A stretch of DNA of 64,000 nt from Peptoniphilus gorbachii (GTDB lineage: Bacteria; Bacillota; Clostridia; Tissierellales; Peptoniphilaceae): NCBI RefSeq assembly GCF_016908115.1, contig NZ_JAFBDH010000003.1, forward strand, positions 1-64,000, given 5' to 3'. The first letter of the stretch is position 1, and each line of letters starts with the position of its first letter. The position numbers and the translations under genes were made by a program. This document shows positions 18,572 through 28,609 of this stretch, one piece after another. The notes below the pieces were generated by a model. That model was not told where the DNA came from and did no database searches. It was given only the letters and a program-made list of their open reading frames with translations.

Positions 18572-18613
18572 TCAAAAGATGACATAATTTTTCATCTTTA
18601 TATTTTCTTTTGA
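18572..18613 (+). promoter_or_regulatory. Alternative hairpins in the hutH leader
   Basis: AAAGATGA (18575-18582) can pair with TCATCTTT (18592-18599), while the overlapping TCAAAAGA (18572-18579) can pair with TCTTTTGA (18606-18613). Both are perfect 8-pair stems and cannot form together. Neither is followed by a T-run, so any control would be on translation or stability. Confidence 0.4.
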
Positions 18614-18658
18614 ATTAGTAAGTAAAATGTAATCAATTAAAAGAGAGGAAGTACAATT

Positions 18659-20197
18659 ATGAACAAAGTAGTATTAACAGGTAATGACTTAACTTTAGAA
18701 GAGTTAGTAGAAGTTACAAGAAATCATGTAAAAGCAGAAATCGACCAAAAGGCAATTGCTGATGTAGAAAAATCTAGACAATATGTTGAAGAAATTGTTG
18801 AAGAAGAAAGAGTAGTTTACGGAATAAACACAGGATTTGGTTCTCTATCAAGAGTTTCAATTTCTAAAGAAGATTCAACTCAACTTCAAGAAAACATTAT
18901 TAGAACTCACGCTTCTGGTTTTGGCAATCCACTACCTGAAGATGAAACAAGAGCAGTTATGCTTATTAGAATTAACTCATTATTAAAGGGAGTTTCTGGT
19001 ATCAGACTTTCTACTATTGAATTACTTCTTGAAATGTTAAATAGAAATGTTGTTCCATTTATTCCAGAAAAAGGATCTCTTGGAGCATCTGGAGACTTAG
19101 CACCACTTGCACATATGGTTCTTCCAATGCTTGGTCTTGGAAAAGCTTATTATGAAGGTGAACTTCTTCCAGGAAAAGATGCTATGGAAAAAGCTGGTTT
19201 AAAACCAATTGCACTTGCTGCAAAAGAAGGTCTTGCACTAATTAATGGTACTACAGTTCTTACAGCAACTGGAGCACTTGCACTTTATGATGCACTTAAA
19301 CTTTCTAAGATTGCTGATATCGCAGGAGCTATGGCTTGTGAATCTTCAAGAGGAATCATTGACGCATTCTGGGAAGAACTTCACACAATTAGACCACACG
19401 CAGGATCACTAAAGACTGCTGAAAATTTAAGAAATATTCTTGAAGGTTCAACTTATGTAACTCACACTGCTGAACTTAGAGTTCAAGATGCTTACACATT
19501 TAGATGTATGCCACAAATTCACGGAGCTTCTAAAGATACTCTTGAATATGTTAAAGAAAAAGTTGAAATCGAACTTAACTCTGCAACTGATAACCCAATC
19601 ATCACTCATGATGGTAAAGTAATTTCTGGTGGTAACTTCCACGGAGAATTAATGGCTCAACCATTTGACTTCTTAGCAATTGCTGTTGCTGAACTTGGTA
19701 ATGTTTCTGAAAGAAGAATTGAAAGAATGGTTAACACTACACTTTCTGGAATGCCTTCATTCTTAGTTAAACACCCAGGACTTAACTCTGGATTTATGAT
19801 CACTCAATATGCTGCAGCTGCTTTAGCATCTGAAAATAAAACACTATCTCACCCAGCAAGTGTTGACTCTATAACATCTTGTGAAAACCAAGAAGACTTC
19901 GTATCTATGGGTAATTGGGCTTCAAGAAAAGTTAGAGAAGTTGTTAAAAACACTGCAAGAATTTTAACTACTGAACTTATGATAGCTGCTCAAGCTCTTG
20001 ATTTCAGAATGGAAATGGAAGATAACAAATTTGAACTTGGTAAAGGTACAAAAGTTGCTCACGATGTAATTAGAAATCAAGTAGACTTTATTGAAGAAGA
20101 TAAGAAGATTGAAATTTACGAAGAACTTGAAAAAGCTCAAGAATTAATAACTTCTGGAAAACTTCTTGAAGAAGTAGAAAAAGTTGTAAGTCTTTGA
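18659..20197 (+). CDS. hutH: Histidine ammonia-lyase
   Basis: First step of histidine breakdown: eliminates ammonia to give urocanate. 512 residues, normal length. The Ala143-Ser144-Gly145 triad in GSLGASGDLAPLAH forms the MIO electrophile; Tyr54 of VVYGINTGFG and the NFHGE segment belong to the active site. AGAGAGGAAG upstream of the ATG. Heads a five-gene group with ftcD, fhs, fchA and glmL; the enzymes for steps two and three lie 14 kb to the left. Cytoplasmic homotetramer in known members. Confidence 0.97.
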   Translation: MNKVVLTGNDLTLEELVEVTRNHVKAEIDQKAIADVEKSRQYVEEIVEEERVVYGINTGFGSLSRVSISKEDSTQLQENIIRTHASGFGNPLPEDETRAVMLIRINSLLKGVSGIRLSTIELLLEMLNRNVVPFIPEKGSLGASGDLAPLAHMVLPMLGLGKAYYEGELLPGKDAMEKAGLKPIALAAKEGLALINGTTVLTATGALALYDALKLSKIADIAGAMACESSRGIIDAFWEELHTIRPHAGSLKTAENLRNILEGSTYVTHTAELRVQDAYTFRCMPQIHGASKDTLEYVKEKVEIELNSATDNPIITHDGKVISGGNFHGELMAQPFDFLAIAVAELGNVSERRIERMVNTTLSGMPSFLVKHPGLNSGFMITQYAAAALASENKTLSHPASVDSITSCENQEDFVSMGNWASRKVREVVKNTARILTTELMIAAQALDFRMEMEDNKFELGKGTKVAHDVIRNQVDFIEEDKKIEIYEELEKAQELITSGKLLEEVEKVVSL

Positions 20198-20265
20198 TTA
20201 TTTTAGAATATTATATATAATATAAAAGGTAAGAAAAAAGTATTAGATACTATAGGAGGAAAAAA

Positions 20266-21159
20266 TTGAAAAGAGTAATGTGTATTCCAAACTATTCTGA
20301 AGGTAGAGACCTTAAGAAAGTTGAACAAATCACTGAATGCTTTAGAGCAAAAGAAAATATTAAATTAATCGATTATCAACCAGATGCTGACCACAACAGA
20401 CTTGTTGTTGAAGTAATTGGTGAACCAGAAGCTGTAATTGATGCAGTTATTGAATCTGTAAAAGTTGCAACTGAAATTATTGATATGTCAAAACACAAGG
20501 GAGCTCACCCAAGAATGGGAGCTGTTGACGTTGTACCATTTGTTCCTGTAACTGAATGTACTACTGAAGAGTGTGTTGAATATGCTAAAAAAGTTGGTAA
20601 AGCAATTGGCGATATGGGAATCCCTGTTTATCTATATGAAGATGCAGCTTCTACTCCAGCTAGAAAGAACCTAGCAAAAGTAAGAAAAGGACAATACGAA
20701 GGATTCTTCGACAAAATTAAAGAAGAAGAATGGAAACCAGACTTTGGTCCTCAAGAAATGAATGTTAAATCAGGAGCTACTGCTGTTGCAGCAAGATTCC
20801 ACCTAGTTGCATTTAACGTAAACCTAAATACTAGTGATTTAACTATTGCTGATACAATTGCAAAAAAAGTTCGTCACATTGGTGGAGGACTTAGATTTGT
20901 TAAGGCTATTGGTCTTGAACTTGAAGAAAAAGGTCAAACTCAAGTATCAATGAACCTTGTAAACTTTGAAAAAACTGCAATTTACCAAGCTCTTGAAATG
21001 ATTAAATCAGAAGCTAAAAGATACGGTGTAACTGTTGTTAATACTGAACTTATTGGACTTCTTCCACTACAAGCTCTAGTTGATTCAGCAGCTTACTATA
21101 TGCAAATTGAAGGTTTAAAATCAGAACAAGTTCTTGAAACACTATTAATTGAGGAGTAA
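20266..21159 (+). CDS. ftcD: Glutamate formiminotransferase
   Basis: Moves the formimino group from formiminoglutamate to tetrahydrofolate, releasing glutamate. 297 residues, matching the transferase half of the mammalian bifunctional enzyme; the cyclodeaminase is a separate gene here. Opening CIPNYSEGRD, then DADHNRLVVEV, HKGAHPRMGAVDVVPFVP and the C-terminal NTELIGLLPLQAL are family motifs. TTG start with AGGAGG upstream. Nine bases before fhs. Confidence 0.95.
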   Translation: MKRVMCIPNYSEGRDLKKVEQITECFRAKENIKLIDYQPDADHNRLVVEVIGEPEAVIDAVIESVKVATEIIDMSKHKGAHPRMGAVDVVPFVPVTECTTEECVEYAKKVGKAIGDMGIPVYLYEDAASTPARKNLAKVRKGQYEGFFDKIKEEEWKPDFGPQEMNVKSGATAVAARFHLVAFNVNLNTSDLTIADTIAKKVRHIGGGLRFVKAIGLELEEKGQTQVSMNLVNFEKTAIYQALEMIKSEAKRYGVTVVNTELIGLLPLQALVDSAAYYMQIEGLKSEQVLETLLIEE

Positions 21160-21167
21160 TTTAATAT

Positions 21168-22847
21168 ATGGCATTTAAAACAGATATACAAATAGCAGAC
21201 GAAGCTACAATGCTTCCTATTGAAGAAGTTGCTGCAAAGATTGGTCTTGAAAAAGATGATCTTGAAAACTACGGAAAATATAAAGCAAAAATTTCTTGGG
21301 ATGCAATTAAAAAAATTGACGAAAAAAACGAATATGGAAAACTAATTTTAGTTTCTGCAATTTCACCTACACCAGCAGGTGAAGGTAAATCAACTGTTTC
21401 TATTGGACTTACTCAAGGTCTTAATAGAATTGGTAAAAAATCTGCAGTAGCACTTCGTGAACCATCTCTTGGACCAGTTTTTGGTGTTAAGGGTGGAGCT
21501 GCAGGTGGTGGATACTCACAAGTAGTTCCAATGGAAGATATCAATCTTCACTTTACTGGTGACCTTCACGCAATGACAGCTGCAAATAACCTTATTTCAG
21601 CTTGTATAGATAACCACATTCACCAAGGAAATGCTCTAAGAATTGACTGTAGACAAATTACTTGGAAGAGAGTTCTTGACATGAACGACAGATCTCTAAG
21701 AAATGTTGTTATTTCTCTTGGTAAAAAAGCTGATGGTTTCCCTAGAGAAGACCACTTCATGATTACTGTTGCATCAGAAATTATGGCTGTTCTATGTCTT
21801 TCTGAAAATATCGAAGACTTAAAAAATAGAATTGCTAGAATGATCATCGGATATAATCTTGATGGAGAACCTGTTACAGTTGCCGATCTTGAAATCCAAG
21901 GCGCAGTTGCTATGCTTCTTAAAGATGCACTTAAACCAAATATGGTACAAACACTTGAAAATACACCAGCATTTATTCACGGTGGACCTTTCGCAAACAT
22001 TGCTCATGGATGTAACTCAATTTTAGCTACAAAACTTGCACTAAACACTAGCGATTACGCTGTTACAGAAGCAGGTTTCGGTGCTGACCTTGGTGCAGAA
22101 AAATTCATGGACATTAAATGTAGAATGGCTGGTCTATCTCCAGATGCAGTAGTAATTGTTGCTACAATTAAAGCTCTTAAAATGCACGGTGGAGTAGATA
22201 AAAAAGAATTAAAGACTGAAAATGTTGAAGCTCTTGAAAAGGGATTTGCTAACTTAAGACGTCACGTTGAAAACATCAAAAAATTCGGTGTTCCAGCTAT
22301 TATTGCTATCAACAGATTTGCTGACGATACTGAAGCTGAAATTGCTAAATTAGAAGAACTTTGCAAAGAACTTGGAGTAAGAATTTCTCTTTGTGAATGT
22401 TTCGCAAAGGGTGGCGAAGGTGCTGAAGATTTAGCTAAACAAGTTGTTGAATTAATTGATGAAGATTCAGCTAACTTCAAACCTCTATATGATGAAAATG
22501 ACAGCATTACTGATAAAGTAAACACTATCGTTACTGAAATTTACAGAGGTAGACAAGCTAAATTTACTACAGCTGCTAAAAAACAAGTTAAAAAACTTGA
22601 AGAACTTGGACTTGACAAACTTCCTATCTGTGTTGCAAAAACACAATTCTCATTTACAGATGACAAGAATATAATGGGAGCACCTACTGACTTTGACATT
22701 GAAATTCAAGATGTAAGAGTTTCAGCAGGAGCAGGATTTATAGTTGTTCAAACTTCTAACATCATGGTTATGCCAGGACTTCCAAAAGTACCAGCTGCTA
22801 ACAAGATGGACATTGATAATGACGGAGTTATTACTGGATTATTCTAG
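21168..22847 (+). CDS. fhs: Formate-tetrahydrofolate ligase
   Basis: Interconverts formate plus ATP plus tetrahydrofolate with 10-formyl-THF. 559 residues, normal length. P-loop [14 protein letters not shown] near 66-79; [18 protein letters not shown] and [10 protein letters not shown] near the C-terminus. Inside a histidine operon it most likely runs in the ATP-forming direction, turning the one-carbon unit from histidine into formate and ATP; direction is inference, and a methenyl-THF cyclohydrolase for the intermediate step is not in the window unless FchA supplies it. Confidence 0.97.
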   Translation: MAFKTDIQIADEATMLPIEEVAAKIGLEKDDLENYGKYKAKISWDAIKKIDEKNEYGKLILVSAISPTPAGEGKSTVSIGLTQGLNRIGKKSAVALREPSLGPVFGVKGGAAGGGYSQVVPMEDINLHFTGDLHAMTAANNLISACIDNHIHQGNALRIDCRQITWKRVLDMNDRSLRNVVISLGKKADGFPREDHFMITVASEIMAVLCLSENIEDLKNRIARMIIGYNLDGEPVTVADLEIQGAVAMLLKDALKPNMVQTLENTPAFIHGGPFANIAHGCNSILATKLALNTSDYAVTEAGFGADLGAEKFMDIKCRMAGLSPDAVVIVATIKALKMHGGVDKKELKTENVEALEKGFANLRRHVENIKKFGVPAIIAINRFADDTEAEIAKLEELCKELGVRISLCECFAKGGEGAEDLAKQVVELIDEDSANFKPLYDENDSITDKVNTIVTEIYRGRQAKFTTAAKKQVKKLEELGLDKLPICVAKTQFSFTDDKNIMGAPTDFDIEIQDVRVSAGAGFIVVQTSNIMVMPGLPKVPAANKMDIDNDGVITGLF

Positions 22848-22855
22848 GAGGAAAA

Positions 22856-23482
22856 ATGCTTAAAGATTTAACTATAGTAGAATTCGCTGACGAAACTGCT
22901 TCAAATTCACCAGCACCAGGAGGTGGATCCATTGCTGCACTTAATGCATCAATGGCAGCTTCACTTCTTGCAATGGTTGCAGGTTTAACTATTGGAAAGA
23001 AAAAATATATGGATGTTTCTGATAGAATGGAAGAAATTCAAGCTGAATTATTAAAATATAAAGACGAATTTGTTAATGGAATTGACAAAGATGCAAACTC
23101 TTTTAACGGAGTTATGGATGCTATGAAACTTCCAAAGGAAACTGAAGAAGAAAAAGCTAAAAGATCTGAAAAGATTCAAGAAGGATATAGAAATGCAATT
23201 GAAGTACCTCTAGGACTTGGAACTAAAGTCACAGAACTTTATGACTTTGCAAGAGAACTTGCTGAAAAGGGAAATTCAAATGCAATCACTGATGTTGCAG
23301 TAGCTCTATTAAATATTGAAGCTGCAGTTCACGGTGCCTTCTTAAATGTAATCATTAACTTAAACTCACTTAAAGATCAAGACTATAGACATGAACTTGA
23401 AGATAAAATGGCTGCTACAAGAAAAATTGTAGAAAAAAATCACGCTGAAATCATGAAAGTTGTAGATGAAAAATTAGCATGA
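22856..23482 (+). CDS. fchA: Formiminotetrahydrofolate cyclodeaminase
   Basis: Deaminates 5-formimino-THF to 5,10-methenyl-THF. 208 residues, the usual length of stand-alone forms. ASNSPAPGGGSIAALNASMA near residues 16-35 is the family signature, followed by a mostly helical fold. GGAGG six bases before the ATG; start lies just after the fhs stop. Its stop overlaps the glmL start by four bases. Confidence 0.93.
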   Translation: MLKDLTIVEFADETASNSPAPGGGSIAALNASMAASLLAMVAGLTIGKKKYMDVSDRMEEIQAELLKYKDEFVNGIDKDANSFNGVMDAMKLPKETEEEKAKRSEKIQEGYRNAIEVPLGLGTKVTELYDFARELAEKGNSNAITDVAVALLNIEAAVHGAFLNVIINLNSLKDQDYRHELEDKMAATRKIVEKNHAEIMKVVDEKLA

Positions 23483-24822
23483 TTTATCTTTTAGTCGATG
23501 TTGGATCAACTTATACTAAACTTAATTTAGTGGATACTGACAAAAATGAAATTCTTGGCAGTGCATCAAGCTACACTACTGTAGAAACTGATGTTAGAGA
23601 AGGCTTTAATAATGCCTATAAAAAATTAAGGGAAGTTACTGATGTCAAATATGATAAAGTTTTAGGTTGTTCTTCAGCATCAGGAGGACTAAAAGTTGTA
23701 GCAATAGGTTTTTCAAAAAATCTTACAACAGATGCAGCAAGGCTTGCATCACTATCATCTGGTGCCAGAATTTTAAGAGTATATTCCTATGAACTTACTG
23801 ATGAGAATGTAGAAGAAATTAATAATTCTGGTGCCGATATTATAGTTTTATGTGGTGGGACTGATTATGGCAACAGAGATAATATTATCTTCAATGCAAA
23901 AAAACTTGCAGAGGGTAAGCTTAAAACTCCTGTTGTTGTGGCTGGAAATATTGACACACATGAAGAAATAAGAAAAATTTTTGAAAAAAATAATATTTCT
24001 TGTGACTTTACAGAAAATGTCATGCCTACTACTAACACGATAAATTACAAACCACTTAGGAAGACAATCGGAGATCTTTTTATAAGGACAATTGCTCACG
24101 CTAAGGGAATTGATTTATTAAGTAAGGATTTTGAAATTCTTTTGCCAACACCAGTTTCAGTTCAAAAAGCAATGTCAGTTTACGCAAAACATCTAGGTAA
24201 AGTTATTTTATCTGTGGATATTGGTGGAGCGACTACAGACATTCACTCAATTGGCAAAACTTATTATGGAGAAGAAAATGTAATTTCGCCTCCAATTGAT
24301 GAGCCTTTTGAAAAAAGAACTGTGGAAGGTGACATGGGTATGAGGTATTCAGCCACTGCTCTTTATGAGTCAGTAGGTGAAGAGCCCTTCCAAAAATTTG
24401 GCATAAATGATGCAAAAGAGAAGACGGAATATCGTTTTAATCACACAAACTATATTCCAGACAATGACAAAGATTTATTCTTTGACAATGTCCTTTGCTA
24501 TATTGCTACTCACACTTCACTTATGAGACATATTGGTCACATAAAAAAAATTAAAACTCCTACTAGGACGATTTACGAGCAATACGGAAAAGATTTGAGA
24601 CCGGCGGAAATGTTTATTGGAACTGGTGGATCGCTTATTAATTCTAATGAGCCGAAAAAAATTCTTCAAGCAATAGAGGATTTAGACGATAAATATCTAA
24701 TTAATAAGAAGATAAAATATTATTTAGATAAAAATTATATTTTATCTTCAGCTGGACTAATTTCTACCGTAGATGAAGAAGCTTCCTACAAATTATTAAA
24801 TAAATATTTAAAAGAAATATAA
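23479..24822 (+). CDS. glmL: GlmL/MutL-family ASKHA ATPase (glutamate mutase-associated)
   Basis: 447 residues with an actin/Hsp70-like ATPase fold: phosphate-1 loop LLVDVGSTYTKLNLVD at the start, LSVDIGGATTDIHS near residue 245 as phosphate-2 loop, and FIGTGGSL near 375 as adenosine loop. In clostridia this family is encoded between the two subunits of B12-dependent glutamate mutase and is thought to protect or reactivate it. Here it is fused by a 4-base overlap to the histidine operon with no mutase subunit in the window. It may service a mutase encoded elsewhere that consumes the glutamate made here. Confidence 0.85.
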   Translation: MIYLLVDVGSTYTKLNLVDTDKNEILGSASSYTTVETDVREGFNNAYKKLREVTDVKYDKVLGCSSASGGLKVVAIGFSKNLTTDAARLASLSSGARILRVYSYELTDENVEEINNSGADIIVLCGGTDYGNRDNIIFNAKKLAEGKLKTPVVVAGNIDTHEEIRKIFEKNNISCDFTENVMPTTNTINYKPLRKTIGDLFIRTIAHAKGIDLLSKDFEILLPTPVSVQKAMSVYAKHLGKVILSVDIGGATTDIHSIGKTYYGEENVISPPIDEPFEKRTVEGDMGMRYSATALYESVGEEPFQKFGINDAKEKTEYRFNHTNYIPDNDKDLFFDNVLCYIATHTSLMRHIGHIKKIKTPTRTIYEQYGKDLRPAEMFIGTGGSLINSNEPKKILQAIEDLDDKYLINKKIKYYLDKNYILSSAGLISTVDEEASYKLLNKYLKEI

Positions 24823-24829
24823 ATTTTTT

Positions 24830-24863
24830 AAGAAGTTGTCAATGTGACAGCTTCTTTTTTTCT
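24830..24863 (+). terminator. Terminator of the hutH-glmL operon
   Basis: AAGAAGTTGTCA (24830-24841) pairs with TGACAGCTTCTT (24845-24856), one G-U, three-base loop, followed by a T-run. Confidence 0.92.
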
Positions 24864-24952
24864 TTTAAATATTTTAAATTATGAGATTTTACTTAAAAAT
24901 ACTTTTTTGGAATAATTATTTTGGGTATAAAAAATTCATAAAGGAGGAAATC

Positions 24953-26647
24953 ATGAAATTTAGAAAAATTTTTACTTTGACCATCTTACTATTACTAATG
25001 CCAGCCTTTGTATTTGCAGAAGATTTTAAGGAAATTAATATTGATGTAAATATCGATAAAAATGGCATAGGAGAAGTAAAAGAAGTTTGGAAAATCAATG
25101 AAGACAATAAAGATTATACTGAAAGATATAAACTTATAAATAATTTACAGGGAATTAAAATTGAAGATTTTTCTGTAAATTCTCTTGGAAAAGATTTTAC
25201 TGAGTTAAGTCCTTGGAATATTGACGCAAGCGTTGAGGACAAGGCATATCATTATGGAAGAATCGATAGAGAAGACGAAGTTGAACTTACTTGGGGGATT
25301 AGTGAATTTAGTGACAATACATATAATTTAAGCTATAAAATTAATCCTGTAATTGTTGGACTTAATGACAGCGATATGTTATTTTTTAAATTTGTTGGAG
25401 AAAATTTTGATCCAAAACCTAAAAAAGTTGAGATAAGGATAAAGGGCTATGAGCCCTTTAAAGATGTTAAAATGTGGGGTTTTGGTATGGAAGGTGAAAT
25501 TCATAACGTGGATGGAGAAATTCAAATGACTTCATCAGCTTATGTGGATTATGCAACTGTAATGCTAAAATTCCCAAAGGGATACTTTAACACAGCTTAT
25601 AAAATTGATAAAGACTTTAATGATTATGCAACACTTGCAGCAGAAGGTTCTCATTGGGAAAATAGAGAAGGCGAAGCTTATCAAAAACCAATGTCAACAC
25701 TAGAAAAATCAGCTTTATCTGGGATTTTTCTTGCTGTTCTAGCTGTAATATATTTTGTGGCTCGTTTAATTACTCTTGGTTTTAGCAAAAAAAGAATTGA
25801 AAATAAAAAGGAACTTGCCACTATAAAAGATTTAAAGGGGGAATATTACAAGGATTTACCTTACCAGGGTCCTCTTGAAGATTTGGCATTTTTCATAAGC
25901 CAGGCTTATTTAGTTGATAGTAATTTAGTTGGAAATTATATCAATTCCTTTATTTTAAAGTGGAGTCTTAATGGTAATATAGAATTTATTGAAGAAGGCA
26001 GTGGCTTTTCTAAAAATAAAATAAAAATTATTTCTGAGCCAAAGAATATGGGACCTCTTGAAGAAGAACTATTTCAAATGATTTCTTCTGCCAATAAAGA
26101 AAATAATGCTGAATATATTACAGCAAAGGACTTCAAAAAATATGTAAGAGACCACAAAAGTGAAATGACAAATTATTATGATGAATTTGAAGATCATTCT
26201 ATTGAGGCTTTAAAGGAAAAGGGATATTTGGAAAATTACACTTATGAAAAAAGATTTTTATTCTCAAAGAAAAGAGGAACTGAGCTTAGGGTCACAGAAA
26301 AGGGCAAGGAGCTATACGAAAATCTAATAAAGTTTAAAAATTATATAAGGGACTATTTAGATTTAGTTACTGATGAAGTTGACTTTAATAAGTGGCAGGA
26401 CTTTTTAATATATTCATCAATATTTTTCTTGGACCAAGATTTTGTAAAGGGAGCAGAAAATTATCCAGCTTATGTAAATAATTATTTCTTATATCACAAT
26501 TTTTATCTTGCTTCTAACGGTTTTTCAAAAAACATCAATAAATCCTATCAAAGTGGAACTGGTTTTCAAAGTGCAAACTTTGGTGGAGCCACTTCCCTTG
26601 GAGGTGGAGGCGGATCCTTCGGCGGAGGCGGCGGAGGTGGTCGCTAA
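24953..26647 (+). CDS. DUF2207-family membrane protein
   Basis: 564 residues from the ATG at 24953, chosen because AAGGAGG lies 6 bases upstream. Signal peptide at 1-22 ending FVFA; an extracytoplasmic DUF2207-type beta domain to about residue 250 (INIDVNIDKNGIGEVKEVW is the usual opening); a transmembrane span near 255-280 (SALSGIFLAVLAVIYFVARL); a cytoplasmic domain; and a Gly-rich, Ser-containing tail (GGGGGSFGGGGGGGR). Role of the family is unknown. Single-gene unit bounded by terminators. Confidence 0.8.
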   Translation: MKFRKIFTLTILLLLMPAFVFAEDFKEINIDVNIDKNGIGEVKEVWKINEDNKDYTERYKLINNLQGIKIEDFSVNSLGKDFTELSPWNIDASVEDKAYHYGRIDREDEVELTWGISEFSDNTYNLSYKINPVIVGLNDSDMLFFKFVGENFDPKPKKVEIRIKGYEPFKDVKMWGFGMEGEIHNVDGEIQMTSSAYVDYATVMLKFPKGYFNTAYKIDKDFNDYATLAAEGSHWENREGEAYQKPMSTLEKSALSGIFLAVLAVIYFVARLITLGFSKKRIENKKELATIKDLKGEYYKDLPYQGPLEDLAFFISQAYLVDSNLVGNYINSFILKWSLNGNIEFIEEGSGFSKNKIKIISEPKNMGPLEEELFQMISSANKENNAEYITAKDFKKYVRDHKSEMTNYYDEFEDHSIEALKEKGYLENYTYEKRFLFSKKRGTELRVTEKGKELYENLIKFKNYIRDYLDLVTDEVDFNKWQDFLIYSSIFFLDQDFVKGAENYPAYVNNYFLYHNFYLASNGFSKNINKSYQSGTGFQSANFGGATSLGGGGGSFGGGGGGGR

Positions 26648-26657
26648 AAGAAAATCA

Positions 26658-26698
26658 AACTCTTTACTGTAAAAAATTTTGCAGTGAAGAGTTTTTTT
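26658..26698 (+). terminator. Terminator after the DUF2207 gene
   Basis: AACTCTTTACTG (26658-26669) pairs with CAGTGAAGAGTT (one G-U, ending at 26692), followed by a T-run. Confidence 0.9.
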
Positions 26699-26748
26699 GT
26701 ACTGAAAAAATTTTTATAAATTTAATTTTTTACAACTTGTGTAGACTA

Positions 26749-26777
26749 TTGATAAAAGGGTAAAGAGTAAATATGTT
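26749..26777 (+). promoter_or_regulatory. Possible promoter of the catalase gene
   Basis: TTGATA (26749-26754), 17-base spacer, TATGTT (26772-26777). A second, better -10-like TATAAT near 26792 lies too near the ribosome site to serve alone. No clear PerR box. Confidence 0.35.
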
Positions 26778-26812
26778 AAAACAATGTTTTATTATAATTT
26801 AGGAGGTAGAAA

Positions 26813-28537
26813 ATGGCTGACGATAAAAAGAAAATGGACCCTACTGAAAAAAATAAGGCAGGAGACCCAATTCCTAGTAGAAATCAAAATGTAGATGATG
26901 ACCCTACTCTTAGAAGAGCTGGTGGACAAGTAGTTGACAATGACGAAGATTCCATGACAGCAGGCATGAATGGTCACCTCTCTGTTCAAGATTTGTGGCT
27001 TTTCGAAAAACAAGCCCATTTTAACAGAGAAGTTATACCTGAAAGAAGAATGCACGCTAAAGGTTGGGGTGCCTGGGGCGAATTTACTGTAACTCACGAC
27101 ATCACAAAATATACTAAGGCAAAAATATTTTCTAAAGTTGGCAACAAGTGCAAAGTATTTTCAAGAATGTCAACTGTTGCCGGTGAAAGAGGAGCAGCTG
27201 ATGCCGAACGTGATATCCGTGGCTTTGCTGTAAGATTTTATACAGAAGATGGCAACTGGGATGTTGTTGGAAACAATACTCCTGTATTCTTCTTTAGAGA
27301 CCCAATGAAGTTTATAGATTTAAACCACGCAGTTAAGAGAGACCCAAAGTCACATTTAAGAAGTCCTAACACAAACTTCGACTACTGGTCATCTCTACCT
27401 GAATCACTACTTCAAACTACAATTATAAATAGTGATAGAGGGATTCCTTCTTCCTTTAGATATATGCACGGATTTGGCTCACACACTTACTCCATGTATA
27501 ACGAAGAAGGCACAAGAGTTTGGGTTAAGTTCCACTTTAGGAGCCAACAAGGCATTCTAAACTACACTGACCAAGAAGCTGAAAAGGTAAATGGCATGGA
27601 CAGGGAATCTTCTGGCCGTGATTTATACGAAGCAATTGAAAATGGAAATTATCCAAAGTGGAAGATGTATATACAAGTTATGACTGAAGAAGAAGCTGAA
27701 AATCATCCAACAAATCCTTTTGACTTGACTAAAATGTGGTTAAAGAAAGATTATCCACTTATTCCAGTTGGCGAATATGTCCTAAATAAATATCCTGACA
27801 ATTTCTTCCAAGATGTTGAGCAAGCTGCCTTTTCTCCTGCAAATATTGTGCCAGGAATTGCACTTTCTCCAGATAGGGTTCTTCAAGCAAGGGCATTTTT
27901 CTATTCTGATGCACAAAGGTATAGACTTGGCGTAAACCATCACCAAATTCCTGTAAACTCACCACTTGGTGTAGATCATCCTCACGACTATCACAGAGAT
28001 GGTCAAATGAGAGTTGATGGAAATAAGGGTGCAGAACTTCACTACAGACCAAATTCTTACGGTGGCTGGCAAGATCATCCAGACTTAGAAATTCCTCACG
28101 ATAAAGGTGGAGAAACTAAGAGGTATGATTATAGAGCAGATGATAATGACTACTTCACTCAACCAGGCATGCTTTTCAACAGAATGACTGATGAACAAAA
28201 ATTAGTTTTATTTGAAAACACTGCAAGAAATATGGGCGACTCAACTATGCAAATTAAGCACAGATATATTAGAAATTGTTATGCAGCTGACCCAGAGTAC
28301 GGCAAGGGAGTTGCAAAGGCTCTTGGCATTGATATTGATAGTGTTGATTTAGAAATGAAGGCACCAAAATCTCGTGAGGAATGGGAAAAATTAAATGCAA
28401 GAGATGCCGATCTAAATTATCCAACAAAACCTGCAGAACCAGAATCTGCAAAGGACCTTCCTCCAGAAGGAAGAGATACAAATGCCAAAGACCCAAAATC
28501 ATTAATTGCTTGGGAAGATGACCCATATCTACTTTGA
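26813..28537 (+). CDS. katA: Monofunctional haem catalase
   Basis: Breaks down hydrogen peroxide with haem b. 574 residues. Distal His81 in [15 protein letters not shown] (the usual motif is less Trp-rich), distal Asn region [19 protein letters not shown], and proximal haem ligand Tyr in [16 protein letters not shown]. There is a charged, Asp/Lys-rich N-terminal extension of about 45 residues, and a C-terminal tail. GGAGG upstream of ATG. A catalase in an apparently strict anaerobe needs imported or salvaged haem, which makes the downstream genes notable. Confidence 0.94.
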   Translation: MADDKKKMDPTEKNKAGDPIPSRNQNVDDDPTLRRAGGQVVDNDEDSMTAGMNGHLSVQDLWLFEKQAHFNREVIPERRMHAKGWGAWGEFTVTHDITKYTKAKIFSKVGNKCKVFSRMSTVAGERGAADAERDIRGFAVRFYTEDGNWDVVGNNTPVFFFRDPMKFIDLNHAVKRDPKSHLRSPNTNFDYWSSLPESLLQTTIINSDRGIPSSFRYMHGFGSHTYSMYNEEGTRVWVKFHFRSQQGILNYTDQEAEKVNGMDRESSGRDLYEAIENGNYPKWKMYIQVMTEEEAENHPTNPFDLTKMWLKKDYPLIPVGEYVLNKYPDNFFQDVEQAAFSPANIVPGIALSPDRVLQARAFFYSDAQRYRLGVNHHQIPVNSPLGVDHPHDYHRDGQMRVDGNKGAELHYRPNSYGGWQDHPDLEIPHDKGGETKRYDYRADDNDYFTQPGMLFNRMTDEQKLVLFENTARNMGDSTMQIKHRYIRNCYAADPEYGKGVAKALGIDIDSVDLEMKAPKSREEWEKLNARDADLNYPTKPAEPESAKDLPPEGRDTNAKDPKSLIAWEDDPYLL

Positions 28538-28563
28538 TAAGAAAATAAATTAAATAATATTGG

Positions 28564-28592
28564 AATTGCCTCTTTTATGAGGCAATTTCTTT
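28564..28592 (+). terminator. Hairpin between katA and the radical SAM gene
   Basis: AATTGCCTC/GAGGCAATT, nine perfect pairs (28564-28572, 28579-28587), but the following T-run is short (TTCTTT) and merges into the next ribosome site. Only about 20 bases separate it from the next start, so it likely acts as a leaky attenuator, not an operon end. Confidence 0.7.
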
Positions 28593-28609
28593 AGGAGGTT
28601 ATAGAACAA

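Larger units (their letters stand above)
18248..18658. other. Intergenic region before hutH
   Basis: No gene. Contains a strong promoter (18477-18505), a TGCAAA/TTTGCA inverted repeat at about 18522-18541 just after it, and two mutually exclusive hairpins (18572-18613). The first 200 bases are featureless AT-rich DNA. Confidence 0.6.

Noticed and set aside
26783-26797. PerR-type box before katA (TTATTATAATTTA)
   Set aside because: Only one half of the expected palindrome is present and it overlaps the ribosome-site side of the leader.
27759-28526. Open frames on the minus strand inside katA
   Set aside because: They lack ribosome sites, have low-complexity Leu/Gln-rich translations and lie wholly antisense to a clear catalase; same reasoning for antisense frames in uvrA, feoB, fhs and the V-ATPase genes.
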